A stretch of 64,000 nt of DNA, taken from NCBI GenBank assembly GCA_963995525.1, contig OZ023214.1, positions 42,961,998-43,025,997 of the forward strand, in the 5' to 3' direction. The DNA is from Escarpia spicata (lineage: Eukaryota; Annelida; Polychaeta; Sabellida; Siboglinidae). The notes beneath the pieces were generated by a model. The model was not told the DNA's origin. It saw nothing but the letters and a program-made list of their open reading frames with translations, and did no database searches. Shown piece by piece: positions 47,987 through 60,420 of this stretch (positions within the stretch are counted from its first letter, which is position 1; each line of letters opens with the position of its first letter). A program made the translations under genes and the position numbers.

Positions 47987-48318
47987 AAGCTGTAACTCAA
48001 TCAACTGATGGAACTCCCGTCAGTTGATGTAACTGCAGTCAGTTGATGTAACTCCCATCAGTTGATGTAACTGCAGTCAGTTGATGCAACTCCCGTCAGT
48101 TGATGTAACTGCAGTAAGTTGATGTAACTGTAGTCAGTTGATGTAACTGTAGTCGGTTGATGTAACTGCAGTCAGTTGATGCAACTCCCGTCAGTTGATG
48201 TAACTGCAGTCAGTTGATGTAACTGTAGTCAGTTGATGTAACTGCAGTCAGTTGATGTAACTGTAGTCAGTTGATGTAACTGCAGTCAGTTGATGTAACT
48301 GTAGTCAGTTGATGTAAC
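47987..48318. repeat. 19-bp minisatellite
   Basis: About seventeen units of GTCAGTTGATGTAACTGCA, with alternating CTGCAG, CTGTAG and CTCCCG variants. It lies about 890 bases beyond the CNEP1R1 stop codon. Confidence 0.95.
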
Positions 48319-49206
48319 TAATGTAATGTCAGTAGATATAAAATGTCTCCAGTCAGTATTAGTTTTATGCCGAATTACCATTGTATTCATAGATGTTTTA
48401 CCATAGACAATTATTCCCCTAAAATGTAGGGAACTTTACATTTCTCTGGACAATCAGACACAATGATCTGACAAATACAAATAGCTGCACATTATAGTTA
48501 GATATAGCATTCAACACAACAGTAATTACTGGTACATTAATAAAACAGACTAGTTACGCAACGTTTAATATACAATGATGAATCATCATGTATGTTGCTG
48601 CTAGCCGGAATTGTGGTTTGTTCTGTCAACCACAAAATCACATACATGCTTTCTATGCATAATGTCAAGTTCGCATTCATTTTTCCAAAGCTGGCTCATT
48701 GAATATGGAATGGCTGTGATCCATAAATGTTATATGATCTTGTTATTCCTACTTTGGAAAGCAGACTGTACACGGCAAATGTAAAGTCTGTGTTTGTAAT
48801 ACATCACTCCATGGTTTTATTCCTATCCCGGAGTGCAAACTGTCACTGGATGTGCAATGTTCAGAGCTCTGACATACATTGCCACGATGTAATCTGCGCC
48901 TTGGCAAGCAGCTGCCATGGAACTAGCCATGACCTTCACACTTGAACCAAATCACTGTTCCTGTCACAGAAAGCAGACCTCAGTGACTGTCCAAAGTCTG
49001 AGAAAATCTCTGCATCACGTCATTCTCTTGACGTCATCGCTGACACAACATGAGTCATCTAGATGTGTTCTGTGGCAGTATAGCAATAACTCATCCCCAT
49101 ATAGCGATTGCTCTTGAAGGATACATATTTGCAGATGCACCAACTGTATCACAAGAAGCCTGGCCCAACAAGTGTGAAGACACATGGCCAGCAAATGTCA
49201 GTTTTC

Positions 49207-52200
49207 TCACAACATGGGTGGTGGGCGTGGTCTCAGGATAAGTTTTCCCGTCTGCAACAGAACAAACAGTTCTGGTGAACACATCACCAGAAACAACTAA
49301 GGCACATGATTAAATTATTTGTTTTTTGACAGCTTTACAGAGTAACATCGTAAAATTTGCAGTGACAGAATTTGGCAAGTACAAATTCAAACTAGTAAGT
49401 CAATACAAAATTAAAAATTAATTCAATGTTTTCTTTATTTACCAACACAATAATGTAATGGTAAATGTATACCATATTCTTCACTGTTACGTTTTTTTCA
49501 CATTTTGCTTAAACGTGGCTTGTTCAATTCTTCCACTGGACAGCAGAAGTATAGTGTTATTGGACAGCTTCAGAGAAACTGCAAACAGAATGAATATCAT
49601 TCCATCTCATTTCTCAATTGAAAAAGGTGGCTGCAAAAAGTGGCACACTTGGTTTGTGTCAGTCCAATCATATTACTGAATTCTTGTTAGAACAAATTAT
49701 GAATTCCAGCAGTTCAGAACTGTCAGTCCTTGGCTGTACCCTCAAACTGTTAAGAAATTAGAGAAATTTTGTGAATCAAAATCTAGCTACCAGTGACTTA
49801 AAACAACAGTGTGCCATGCATGCTGAGTAAACATAAGTATAGGTGATTTTCTTAAAACATTTACCTGGTGTGTTGAAGTCTAAATGTCACAATAACATGC
49901 TCCATGATTAACAACTGAATTGATAATCAAGAGAAGACGCTGAATATATGTACATATTTTTACATTTACAGAACGATTTGCCTACGCATTTTACAATAAA
50001 AGAAACATGGGCATTTTTGCAAGCACCAACACAAGTCATGAATAGTGATGAAAGAAGGCCAAATGAATGACGTTTATTAAGAGATTAAGTTAGAGAGAGA
50101 AATGTGGGCTCTACATCCCAAGGCCAGGCCTGTGACTGAGCCCATACTAGTCTCCTGTCCCTCAGTTTGACAGAGCCCACATTTCGGCATATACAACATT
50201 AGCAGTATTGTTATAGATATATACAACATCATTACTACTGTAATCACAGTAGACCTTAGGCATATAAGGATAATATGTGTTTTATTTTTATTATGTGCAA
50301 AAAATTTTGCAATTTGTATTATTACATAATATATTAAGTTGTCGCTGAAACGTGTGTACACCAGTTTTTGTCTTCATTTGATGCCTTTAATGTGGCCTGT
50401 TTTGAATATACACTGTACCTACAGTATTTTTAAAAAGTACTTAATAGCATCAATCTTTGACAAACAAATGTCATCTATAGGTGTGATAGTGTCTAACCTT
50501 AAGTGGTAACAAACATTCCAAGTACACTTGGAATCATCAGGACATTAAAATATATTCGCTATATTACAAAAATCAGAACATAATACTAACTAATGAAGCA
50601 GCAGGTGTGTCAGCCAGACAATTAATTTGAAAGTAGTTAGAGGTGTAGAAGATAGTACTTTGAAGGGCAGATAGTCAGATAGTCAAGTTGATGCTATCAT
50701 CAGTCATGCACTAAAGACAATTTATGTGGTTAGTAGCCAACATTTCCTCACAAGAAACTTGGTTTTGATTCCAAGTATTTTGACTGTATCACAGTCATTG
50801 TCAATGGAGTGACTTGCGTCATTACGGGTATGTCACATGACCAGCATCATGTGACACAAGCTGTAGAACTGGTCATGTGACATGCCTGTAGCGAAGCATG
50901 CCAGCCGAAATATTCTGAAACAAAACCATGATTCTTGTAAAATAATGTATGCTACTAATCAGACAAGCCAAGAAACCAGAACGTCCATATATTCAAGGAA
51001 TCCAAGTGTTGTTTTGTTGAGAGCACTGTGGGATGCTGCCCCCAAGCAACAGGGGCTGGCCACACAAACCTGTAGTTTCTCTGTGTGCGTCTCATGTGCA
51101 TCAGATAGCGCCTAGCACCAACAGGACGCACCTAGAAGACCAAGTCAGTCAAAAGAGCATAGACAACACTCAGACTTTGCATTGACATTGGTTCTTGGGT
51201 ACTGAACAGAACTGGAGTTGACCTAATTTCAGGCATGGTACTGACTGATTTGACAACAGCTTGACATGAAACTAACATCAGGGGAAGCGGCACAGCAACA
51301 GGGGGAAGCCAACCAAAAAGCAACGCATGTAACACAGACATCTACACTAAAGAAGGAAGCATCAGGATTACACAGAGGCAAAATGCTACACCAGTTTCCA
51401 CAATCCAGTAGCCTATGCCAGCTACAGGCTGTACATTACCGTGTGTGGAAATACAGTGTACATGACTGCCAGATTACTTGGCAGTTACCCCAGGTCTTCT
51501 GATCCCATACGTTTCTGTGATGTCATGTGCATACATACAAGAACACGTGTACACCACTTAAGCTTAAAGTTGCACGAAACTATATTATGTTAACGTGGGC
51601 TGTTACTTCTGTATATTACACATTTACTTTATCCCTGCATTGCAGAAGCAAGCAATTGGGAGCAGAGTAAACGTTGAGTTTTGTTTATATTACACAATGC
51701 ACTGCATGCACATGCAAAAACATTGCTTGCAAGTGGTTATGGGCAATAGAGCCAGATCTATTAGAAACACTTAAGAGTGTTTAATCAAGAACAGCAGAAA
51801 CAAAATGTATGCTAACATTACACAGTAAATTACTTTGGTTGTATTCCCATTATTTTAGTCTATTACATAGCTATGTTCCATAAAATAAGAAATTGCTGAT
51901 TGTATTCACCATAAACTAAGCAAACAGTAGTGTAGCCATTTACCACAGGCAAACAAAACAGCCAGATGCAAAAACAGGGCAGCATCCACCAGTACAGGAT
52001 TTTCCTTAAACTTATCCAAGAATATTATCGTTATATTATGACTTTTACAAGCCAATGTACATCATTAAAAACAACTCTACTGTTAAATTAAGTACAATAG
52101 TTCTTTCTGTTAGTACATCAGCCTAGTACATTCAGGACAAATTCAATTTTTTTTAAAGCCAAGCATGAGGTGTATGGGAAAAGCCTGCAGTGCTGGTCCC

Positions 52201-55200
52201 CAAGCGTACAAGAGAGAACAACGCCACACAGTAAATGATCAACTACAACTACAACAGATTGGTGAAGATTCTGTTAGTGAAAGAATACAAGTATTTCAAG
52301 GAGTGATGCATTCACAACACCAAGAATTAAATAACTCTGCCTCAGTTGTCTACTCACGTCGTCACAAGACATATTGTAATCTTGTAAGACTTGCCGGCAC
52401 CGGGATGCAATACTGAATTGGCCGTCAAGGAAATACTGAATGACAATAATGTACAGTATGCATGCAAACAAATACAAGATTTCCATTTATAGTATAATTC
52501 TTGTTAAACCAAAGGCTTCCTTGTCCACTTGCCATGTGGGTGTTTTGCTCTGGACGACAATCTTGTTAAATTGAATAGAGTATGGTAGAAAAGATACATT
52601 GAGGGTGCGACGACTCTCTTGTGGATGCCAGATACAAACAGCATCATGAGGATGGAGCAGCTGAATGCAAAGAAGGGATGATTCTTGAGAGATTCAATAA
52701 ATGTTACCTGCAATAAAAAAGACAACATACATGACAAGGCATACACACATCTTTTCAAGAGATTCCAGGAATGTCAACAACCAGATACAGGATGAAGAAC
52801 AGCAAGTAATAGATTATTGTCATTGAAAACAATATAATTTATACAGTATCTGACAAATATTAAAAACTAAAAAATCATTAAACTATTGATCAGCAAATGA
52901 ATACATTTTAGTCCAGTAGAAATCGGCACATTTTTACCAAACCCGGACATTTTGGTTAAAAAGCCAATTTTTGTTTTAGGATGACCAGTAGTGTTTTCTG
53001 AACTTCCAGAAAAAAAAATCAACCCTGGGGAACTTCAATTTTTTTCATGAACTATATACGTACCCCGACAGTCATTTTTTTTAACATTTTCTTTTTATTG
53101 GCTGTCCATACATAAATGCAAATTAGTTTTCGCGCACCGACTTCCACTGGCCAGCAAGTTAACGGTTAGGATACTTAATTATGGTGATTTGTATTTTATG
53201 TATCCATTAACTCGCTAATATAAGAAATCAAGTGTTTGCAACAAGATTAGATCTTACATGTGTGTATCGAAAGCCAATGTTTTAAAATCCAAACACGCGA
53301 TAATATCACATATACAGTAATTTAACCAAAATCCGTAGTACTTAATAGAACAAACCGTTTTCATAAACCCCATTTTACGCAGTGGATCTATATTTTAAAT
53401 AAATATCAGCTATTGTATTAATTGCTTGCTTACAGATTGTTAGAAAAGTTATAATAAATTCCTGTACTGATTGTTCTGGATTATTATGCATTTATATGCT
53501 AGAGCGATTTGAAAATGTGTGGTATGGAAAGCCAAACATGACATTGTTCATAATTTTGTAGCTAAGGCGTAACGGTAGATCTTGGTTGATTTATTAGTGA
53601 AAAATTAATAGTTAGTAAGATAGCATGTTAAATCCGAAATCTCTGTTTTAGTAACTATACAAAGTAAAGTTAGCAACTGTTGTTGAACTTATTACCCATA
53701 CTAATAGTACACATACCGGTAGTCATATTATGAATATTGCCTAGAAAATAGTCATACATCTTTTTCAGGAACGGGTCACTGATATGACGCAATGTGTCAT
53801 TTGTTAAGAAGGTGGTGGTGGCTGAATGTTTAAAACTTAGAAAGAAAGGGATATATTCATTGATGGCGGTATCAAAACTACGAGTTGATGGGTTGGCTGA
53901 ATAATTCAAAAATGCAGGTGATCATTATGTCCATAAAAAATGTGACTAAATCATCTCGGGCAACAAACCAGGTTGTTGCATCTGAATGTATGCCAACTCG
54001 TACGAACTCGAGAGGTTACGATTATCAAACTCACTGTCGCATCAAACAGGACAACATTGATCTGGCCAAATTCCTGACCTTTCTGCAAAGTCACAACCCA
54101 TTTTCCACCAACAATGACGAGCACCTGCAAAATCTTACTACTGGGGTCATCGCTGATGAGAGAGTCAATGTAGACCAAGCTGTGGATATTGGAGTGACCA
54201 GAAAATCACAGATCAGAAGTACGGAGACATCGTTCTCAGAAAGTCAGACTGAGTGAAAACCTTTGCAGATATGAGGAAAACTATCAAGCTGAAAGATGGA
54301 AAAGAAGTGCGCATGTCGTCGACGGAGCTGTACCAGAGACTATTGGCCAAGGCATATACTTCTGGACCATCATATCGCAGTGTCTTCTCACATGAGCTAG
54401 CAGCCGTAGCCCCAGCTTTATTCCACGACAATGTAACAATGCGAAGGCCAGTGAAGTCTAAATTAGTTAATCTCCTCTCTACTTACCTGCTGAAAGAAGG
54501 TGTCGAGGTGCGTCACCCTGGTGAGGAAGGAGATGCGGATACCACAATTGCGAAGTGTACCCTAGAAGTTGCAGAATCCCACGAGAACGTATGTATCCGT
54601 TGTGATGATACAGATCTGCTTGTAATCCTGCTTTACCATGCGCCTGAGAAGTCTACTATTTACATGCAAACCAAACAAAGACTAATCAGTATCCGCACAG
54701 GTCAACATGCTCTCGGAAAGGAGATGTGTAAGTGCTTGCCATTTGTACACACTATGTCTGGCTGTGACACGTCAGCTATCTGTGGCATTGGCAAAGTCAA
54801 ACACATGAAAGTTCCAGGACCTTCAACAGAGCTGAGAACATCCGTTGCCATATTCGGCAGTAACACTGCATTGAGCGCCGACATTGCAACAGCTGGGGAG
54901 TGGTATATGGTTTCGCTTTACACCAAAAGCAACCGAAATGTAAGTATCGACGATCTATGATACATGCACATAATTTCATCAAAGAACGTCGCCATTGAAA
55001 GAATTCCATCGACAAGTCGAGCATGCTAATTCCATTCACTCAGAGTGCATCTACCTGGGTTAATCTGAAGATGGTATTGGACAGAAAGAAATAATATGGC
55101 TTCCACTGTGACGCATACTCAGTAGTGCCCGTCAGCACAGACAAAAAACCAGCACCCAAACATCTTCTACAAGAGATCCGTTGCTCTTGCAAGCACCAAA

Positions 55201-58200
55201 ATAAATTGTGTGTCTTGCAACTGCTCAAAGATGCATCTTGCCTGTAGCGTCCACTGCAAATGTTAAGGACAGTGTGCAAACGGCCGAACTCTTGTACAGC
55301 TTCCCGACAGTGACGATGATGACAATGCTGATGATGATGTTTAACAAATGCTATATTAGAAGATTACAGGTAGAACATTTATGATCTTTCATAGTTATAT
55401 TCAAGTTTGAATGTTATACCATTCACTGTTTGGGGTATAAGTGACATTCATGTGATCTTAGTTAAGATGTTAATTAAATCCCAAAACAACATTGGGGCGG
55501 AGTGCTATATAAGAAATATATTACTAATTAATTAATTAATTGGTTAATTACTTACTTGATTAATTAAACTCCATCATTAATGTGTGGCTTAATAGACCAG
55601 TATACATATCATTACAAACGTATTAACCAATAAATGAAACAGTTAAACATGATTAACAAATGCAAACAAAAAGTGTTACTTCGAAAATGGACCGAAACAC
55701 CCAAAAACAAGGATTGGGGTAAAAACAAAGTACCCCAGGGTTGTTGTTTTTTTTGGAAGTTCAGGAAGCCCTACAGGTCACCTTTAAAAAAATTGGCTTT
55801 TTAACCAAAATGTCCGGGTCATCGTCAATATCTACTGGACTAATTTAGCAGTACACAATGAAAAAATCATTGGTATAGGAGACTCCTACCAAGAGACCAA
55901 AATAGAGCCACCCTTATTTATAATGACAATATTGCTTGACCTTATGAAGCTTTTCCTACATTTCACAGATAAAAAAATATATAAAATGAAAAAATATATT
56001 TCATTATGAAGAACAACATGATTCAAAGAACAATTACATATTTATGGAGTAAATTGTAATGTGCTCTGAGCAGTCCTAATGACTGGATACTGTGCCACAT
56101 AAAAACTTACTTACGGGTAGTTATGATTAGCAGTCAAAATCAAAACATCACATACACCATAAATACTTACATTAGATGTTTCAGGGTCCCATATCCAACT
56201 CCATGCCCCTGTAGCTGTGGCTACAGACACCAGGATGAGTAGTACTGCAGGAAAGAACAGACAACATGCCGACTCAACACACAGTGTTAGATCAACCACC
56301 GCAGCACTCTTCTCTGTTGAAATACAACTTTACAGTATTGCATTATGCATACATAACTTTGGTACCGTAAGTTACTATTTACTGGCAGTAAAAAACTAAT
56401 AAGTAGATGTTGGATGGGCATTAATTACAAGTGTGATCACAACAAATGAACTACTTATTTAAGGCCAGACACCCCAGGTAAAATGGTGTTTTTGACAAAA
56501 AATACTGAAAATGGTTTTCTGCCAGATTATTATACTATATAAATAATGTTTTCAGTGTTGCATTCAGCATATTCTACTGTGTGCAATGATCAGACACTTA
56601 AAAAAAAATCATGAATAGTTTGAACAATATAGTCATATTTGTTGTCCAAAAAAGATTTTTTTCATATTTTACAACAACAAAATTTCCAAAATTAAAACAA
56701 AACATTTCAAAAAATGCTCTGATCATTTCACAATAGAATCCATAGAGAACATGGATTTGCAAGAATTATAACTATATATAGATTAAATAAAAAATGGCAG
56801 TCTTTAAAAATTTGCCAATATTTGCTCAAAATTGCAGCCATTTTGTTTGTTACCATGGAAATGGGGGTCTGGCTGAAAAAAGTTCAATATATATTTTACT
56901 CAGTAAGACCCATTTCATGCATTGGGCAGAAAAACTGTTTACACAAATAAAAAAATAATCCTATCTACCTGCCGTGTCTGGCCTTAAATAATCACAATCA
57001 ATATTTTTGAGACACTAGTTGTGTCATGTAACCATTAAAATCCATCCATTCACTGTAAATGAATTAATCCTATTTACCTGCCGTGTCTGGCCTTAAATAA
57101 TCACAATCAATATTTTTGAGACACTAGTTGTCATGTAACCATTAAAATCCATCCATTCACTATAAATGTCAGTGCTATAAATATTTGTATTATTTAAAAA
57201 CATATTTTACAGTCTTTTCTATTATTTTCTCTATGACACCTGCTGCTATTTAACGCAGAAATGTGGTTACTCACTATAATAAGTATTGGTTAGATATATG
57301 CAATTGAATTATACTGTCACTGTATACTGCAGGCATATAGGCCCAGTATGTCAACCAAACCGGTACATAATTTACTTTCTCGCAAATTATGCATACCGGG
57401 TACAGCCTGTACATACCATACTAGAAAATAAAAATGAGTTAATGCAGTTGGCTTTACGTACATCTCCACCTCAATGTAGCTGGCTGTAGGTAACTGATCA
57501 CTTCCGTCAGCCTTCTCTCAAAAGCTTTCAAATCTGCCAACAAAGAAGTTCCATACAGATTACAAAACAATGTTATGCAGTGGGTCATTTTAGAGCCTTC
57601 ATTTTAGGAAAGCAAATCGTGCTCCTCTGCATTACTTACTACTGTTCATCTGGCATTACTGGCTGCCTCCAATTTGTATAATTTACTATATACTCTCAGC
57701 TGGAAAATTCTGGGCAGGTCAAAATTTGTTGCACCAAAATCTTGCGTTCTAACACTCAAAAACAATTTACACGGCGTAGATAGGACCCATGATTTTTTTA
57801 CAAATGCGTCTTCAATGAGATTTGGAATTTGCCGGTATATTTTCGTAAGTACTTCACCGAAAACAACTTTTGTAACAGTTTGTTTGCAGAAATTGGAAGG
57901 AATATGTGTTAGAGATTTAGCAAATAAATATCTTACGGAAGAATTTGATCTGGTTTTAGTAAAAATGACAAAACACGATTGGACCCACGATTATTGACCA
58001 CACCAGTATAAATCTGTCTTGAGTTAATGTGGTAATTAAACCTGGACCAGAGTACTTTATTGTCTTAAAGATACATGTATCTTAGACTTAGTTTAACTTT
58101 GGCTTTTTTTATATAAGCCTTGTCAAACTTTGTCTTAGATTTTTAGGGTTGTCCAAAATTGCAAAAATAAAAACATATTTTCAGCAAGATTGTATTTCTA

Positions 58201-58424
58201 GTCCTATTTCAAGCTGCTCCATCAACTAGAATTTTTTAATTTCCGGAACATCTTTAAATAAGACTAGAAATATAATCTTGCTGAATATTTTGTATATTTC
58301 CTCCCGCCTCCATTAAACCAGGCACCACCATTTCATTTGTCCCTGCCCTCGCCCTCGGCCCAGGCTGGCACGTTTGGCCCTGGATCGCCTCACCTTCTGT
58401 CTGTTCAAAAGTCTGAAGAGACAT
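49207..58424 (-). CDS. CNEP1R1: Nuclear envelope phosphatase-regulatory subunit 1 (CNEP1R1/TMEM188), six exons, complete coding region
   Basis: Regulatory membrane subunit of the CTDNEP1 phosphatase, which dephosphorylates lipin at the ER/nuclear envelope. Minus-strand exons: 58394-58424 (ATG), 57462-57533, 56171-56244, 52598-52707, 52358-52412, 49207-49251 (stop TGA). All junctions are GT-AG and phases match (1, 1, 0, 2, 0). The sum is 387 nt, 128 residues plus stop, close to the 125 of human. Family blocks: [11 protein letters not shown] and [80 protein letters not shown]. Two hydrophobic segments (about residues 34-52 and 69-86) are the expected transmembrane hairpin. Introns carry a XPG-like TIR element, a TTAA MITE and an H repeat. 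The first exon is only ten codons, but its ATG, donor and join to the conserved DLKAFERRL agree well. Confidence 0.94.
49252..52357. other. CNEP1R1: CNEP1R1 last intron
   Basis: 3.1 kb, mostly AT-rich, without coding signature apart from the H repeat at 50025-50270. A 17/18-bp hairpin occurs at 50827-50886 (GGTATGTCACATGACCAG against CTGGTCATGTGACATGCC). Confidence 0.6.
50025..50270 (-). repeat. Repeat family H, copy 4 (inverted)
   Basis: Reverse complement matches 26430-26712 almost throughout, with perfect stem arms GAAATGTGGGCTCTG and AGAGCCCACATTTC. It lies in the last intron of CNEP1R1. Confidence 0.75.
52498..52575 (+). repeat. LINE-A 3' terminal fragment
   Basis: AACCAAAGGCTTCCTTGTCC then ACTTGCCA and ACAATCTTGTTAAATTG match the 3' end at 46100-46170 but lack all coding sequence. 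It sits within 25 bases of a CNEP1R1 exon. Confidence 0.75.
52909..55842 (+). mobile_element. TIR element carrying an XPG/FEN-like nuclease ORF (Academ-like candidate)
   Basis: TAGTCCAGTAGA at the left end pairs with TCTACTGGACTA at the right end. After a short mismatch the TIRs continue with CCCGGACATTTTGGTTAAAA, AGCCAATTTTT, TCTGAACTTCC and AACCCTGGGG, about 130 bases in all. ATTT flanks both ends (52905-52908, 55843-55846). The 2934-bp interior encodes the nuclease-like protein described separately. Academ DNA transposons combine an XPG-type nuclease with 3-4 bp target duplications, which fits; the assignment is inference. It occupies an intron of CNEP1R1 on the opposite strand to the gene. 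Confidence 0.75.
53885..54960 (+). pseudogene. XPG/FEN-like (PIN-like) protein of the TIR element, probably disrupted
   Basis: Two overlapping frames read as one protein. 53885-54256 ends with TGA, and the continuation (54253-54960) starts [20 protein letters not shown]. The second part has the acidic motifs of the XPG internal region: [35 protein letters not shown], then [15 protein letters not shown], i.e. the E-x-D-x-D, D-x-D and G-x-D positions that bind metals in FEN1/XPG nucleases. Between [12 protein letters not shown] and EEGDADT the spacing is much shorter than I expect for this family, so the N-terminal nuclease half seems deleted. No separate DDE transposase was found. Function in the cell: none can be inferred. 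Confidence 0.65.
56463..56983. mobile_element. MITE with TTAA target duplication
   Basis: Terminal GGCCAGACACCCCAGGTA pairs with the inverted right end GGCCAGACACGGCAGGTA (16 of 18). TTAA lies on both sides (56459-56462, 56984-56987), the target site of piggyBac and Kolobok elements. 521 bp, no ORF. It lies in the CNEP1R1 intron between exons 2 and 3. Confidence 0.85.
56957..57172. repeat. 109-bp tandem duplication of the MITE right end and flank
   Basis: The segment starting AATCCTATCTACCTGCCGTG at 56957 is repeated from 57066 with few differences (AATCCTATTTACC). The duplicated unit includes the right TIR, TTAA and about 80 bases of flank. Confidence 0.9.
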
Positions 58425-59146
58425 AATTGTGAATTTGTATCATCAAATGAAGTGCATAATTTGCTCATAAAATGTGTATGTACATGCCGCTAGGTATACA
58501 ACACTAGGTAGGACAGAAATATAGCTTTTCGACAACGAAAACACGGAAACGTCTGAATGTAAAGGGAGAACCCCACGCCGCTCACTATGTCTTCGTTCTT
58601 TCGATTCGTCGACTATTGGGGAATCTATTCTACATCAACCAATAGACATGTTGCTTACAGAATCATACCGAACGCTTCAACGTGATTCTGCGAGACTTCA
58701 GTATTTTGTGGCGGAATTTGTGGATTTCAGGTTTGTATTGATGTATGTATTCTTTTTTATTGAACATAGGTAGATATGTCGGGTTATACGTATTTCATAT
58801 GATGTCAATGATTAACAAAACACATATTTTGTGTTTTTCTGGAAATAAACGGCGGGTTTCGGTCGATGCTGCATTCGCTTCGGCGCGCTGCTCGGGTTCG
58901 TGAACTCGCTGAATAAGCTGGCCACAAACGCACATGGTTTAATTGTTACCCTCATAATATAACACCTTCTGTTCTAGGGTTGACTTATTAAGTTTCGGTC
59001 CACGACAGCTTTGGCACCATCCCTTTTCGCAATCGGCAACTAGTTTGATTCGCGTATTCTAACTGCGAAACAGAGCCTAGGCTAGGGCCAGGCTGAGGCT
59101 ATTATTTTAGGCATTCGATTATTTTATTATACGTTATTTATATACT
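58425..59146 (-). promoter_or_regulatory. CNEP1R1: Presumed CNEP1R1 promoter and 5' UTR region
   Basis: Upstream of the minus-strand ATG at 58424, the region 58500-59000 is locally richer in CpG than its surroundings (GTTTCGGTCGATGCTG, TTCGGCGCGCTGCTCGGG). No TATA box or initiator can be assigned with confidence. Confidence 0.35.
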
Positions 59147-59161
59147 CCCCCCCCCCCCCCC
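59147..59161. repeat. Poly-C tract
   Basis: Fifteen consecutive C residues just left of the RT fragment at 59270. Confidence 0.95.
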
Positions 59162-59269
59162 GCCTCCAGCATACCAGACCATAGCTGCCTACAGCCCAGG
59201 GCTACACAGCAGAACTTCAGAAGCCTGTACTATACTAATACTACTATGTCTGTAGACACACAAAACTCC

Positions 59270-60420
59270 TCCATAAACTATCCCGTCTATGGCATAACCG
59301 GAACCACGTTCAAGTGGCTAGAAAATTTCCTCACTGACAGATCTATGAAAATTGTTCTAGACGGCGAAACCTCGAGAGAAGTACCCGTCAAATCCGGCGT
59401 CCCACAAGGCACTGTACTTGCCCCCCTACTATTCCTCTGTCATATAAACGACCTACCATCATCAGTAAAATCTAAAGTCCGCCTATTTGCAGATGACTGC
59501 CTACTATATAGAGAAATCAAAACATTCAACGATCACATTGCACTACAACACGACCTAAAACAACTCCAAACATGGGCAAAGGACTGGGGTATGAACTTCA
59601 ATACAAACAAATGCTACATCCTCAGTGTAAAACATAAAACTGACTATTTCTACACCTTAAATAACATCACCCTAGAACGTGTAAACTGTAATCCCTATCT
59701 TGGTATCTCTATCTCCGACGACCTTAAATGGCACTCCCACATCGCAACAACAACTAAAAAAGCAAACTCAACACTTGGCTTCCTAAGACGTAACATACGA
59801 CACTGTCCTATAAACAACAAACGGACCGCATATATTGCCCTTGTGGGCGCTGCTTTAGAGTACGGAGCCATAGTGTGGGACCCATACCATCAGGGGGACA
59901 TAGACAAACTAGAGCATATACAACACCGTGCTGCTCGCTTCATTACCGGCGACTACCACTCCAGACATGAAGGATCAATGACAAACATATTAATAGACCT
60001 AAAACTCGATACCCTACAAAGCAGACGTCGGGATCTACGACTCAAATACATGTACAAAATAGCTGAGGGATCTATCCCAGCCATCCCCGCAGAAACATAC
60101 TTTCGGCCCCAAAAAATAAATAAAAGACGCATCCAACCCAAACATTTTCCAGATCACGTATCCTCAAACTTTGTACAACACCTAACAACCAATAACACCA
60201 GGTGCTATATAGTACCTGCATCCCACACCGACCAATTCAAAAACTCATACTTTGTAAAGACAATAGTAGACTGGAATAAAATAAACGAGTCGCAGGTCCA
60301 GGCTGAGACCATAAACGATTTCAGTCTCCTATCCTGCGGCTCAAACACTCAATAACACCATACGCACCCACCCCGTCGTAAACCATAGCCAACAGTGGCT
60401 CCTTACGACATAGATAATTA
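59270..60420 (+). mobile_element. 5'-truncated non-LTR retrotransposon, RT C-terminal half intact
   Basis: One open frame (to TAA at 60353-60355) begins inside the RT at YGITGTTFKWLENFLTDRS and includes VKSGVPQGTVLAPLLFL, LFADDCLLYREI (catalytic ADD), WGMNFNTNKC, YLGISISDDLKW, LEYGAIVWDPYHQGDIDKLE, IQHRAARFITGDY. The first residues (from 59246) do not fit RT and come from flanking DNA. A 3' UTR follows to about 60420. The relative at 7550-10340 is more decayed, so this copy is younger. No endonuclease is present, so it is dead on arrival. Confidence 0.88.

Noticed and set aside
47987..48318. CRISPR array
   Set aside because: Direct repeats have no unique spacers and the DNA is eukaryotic.
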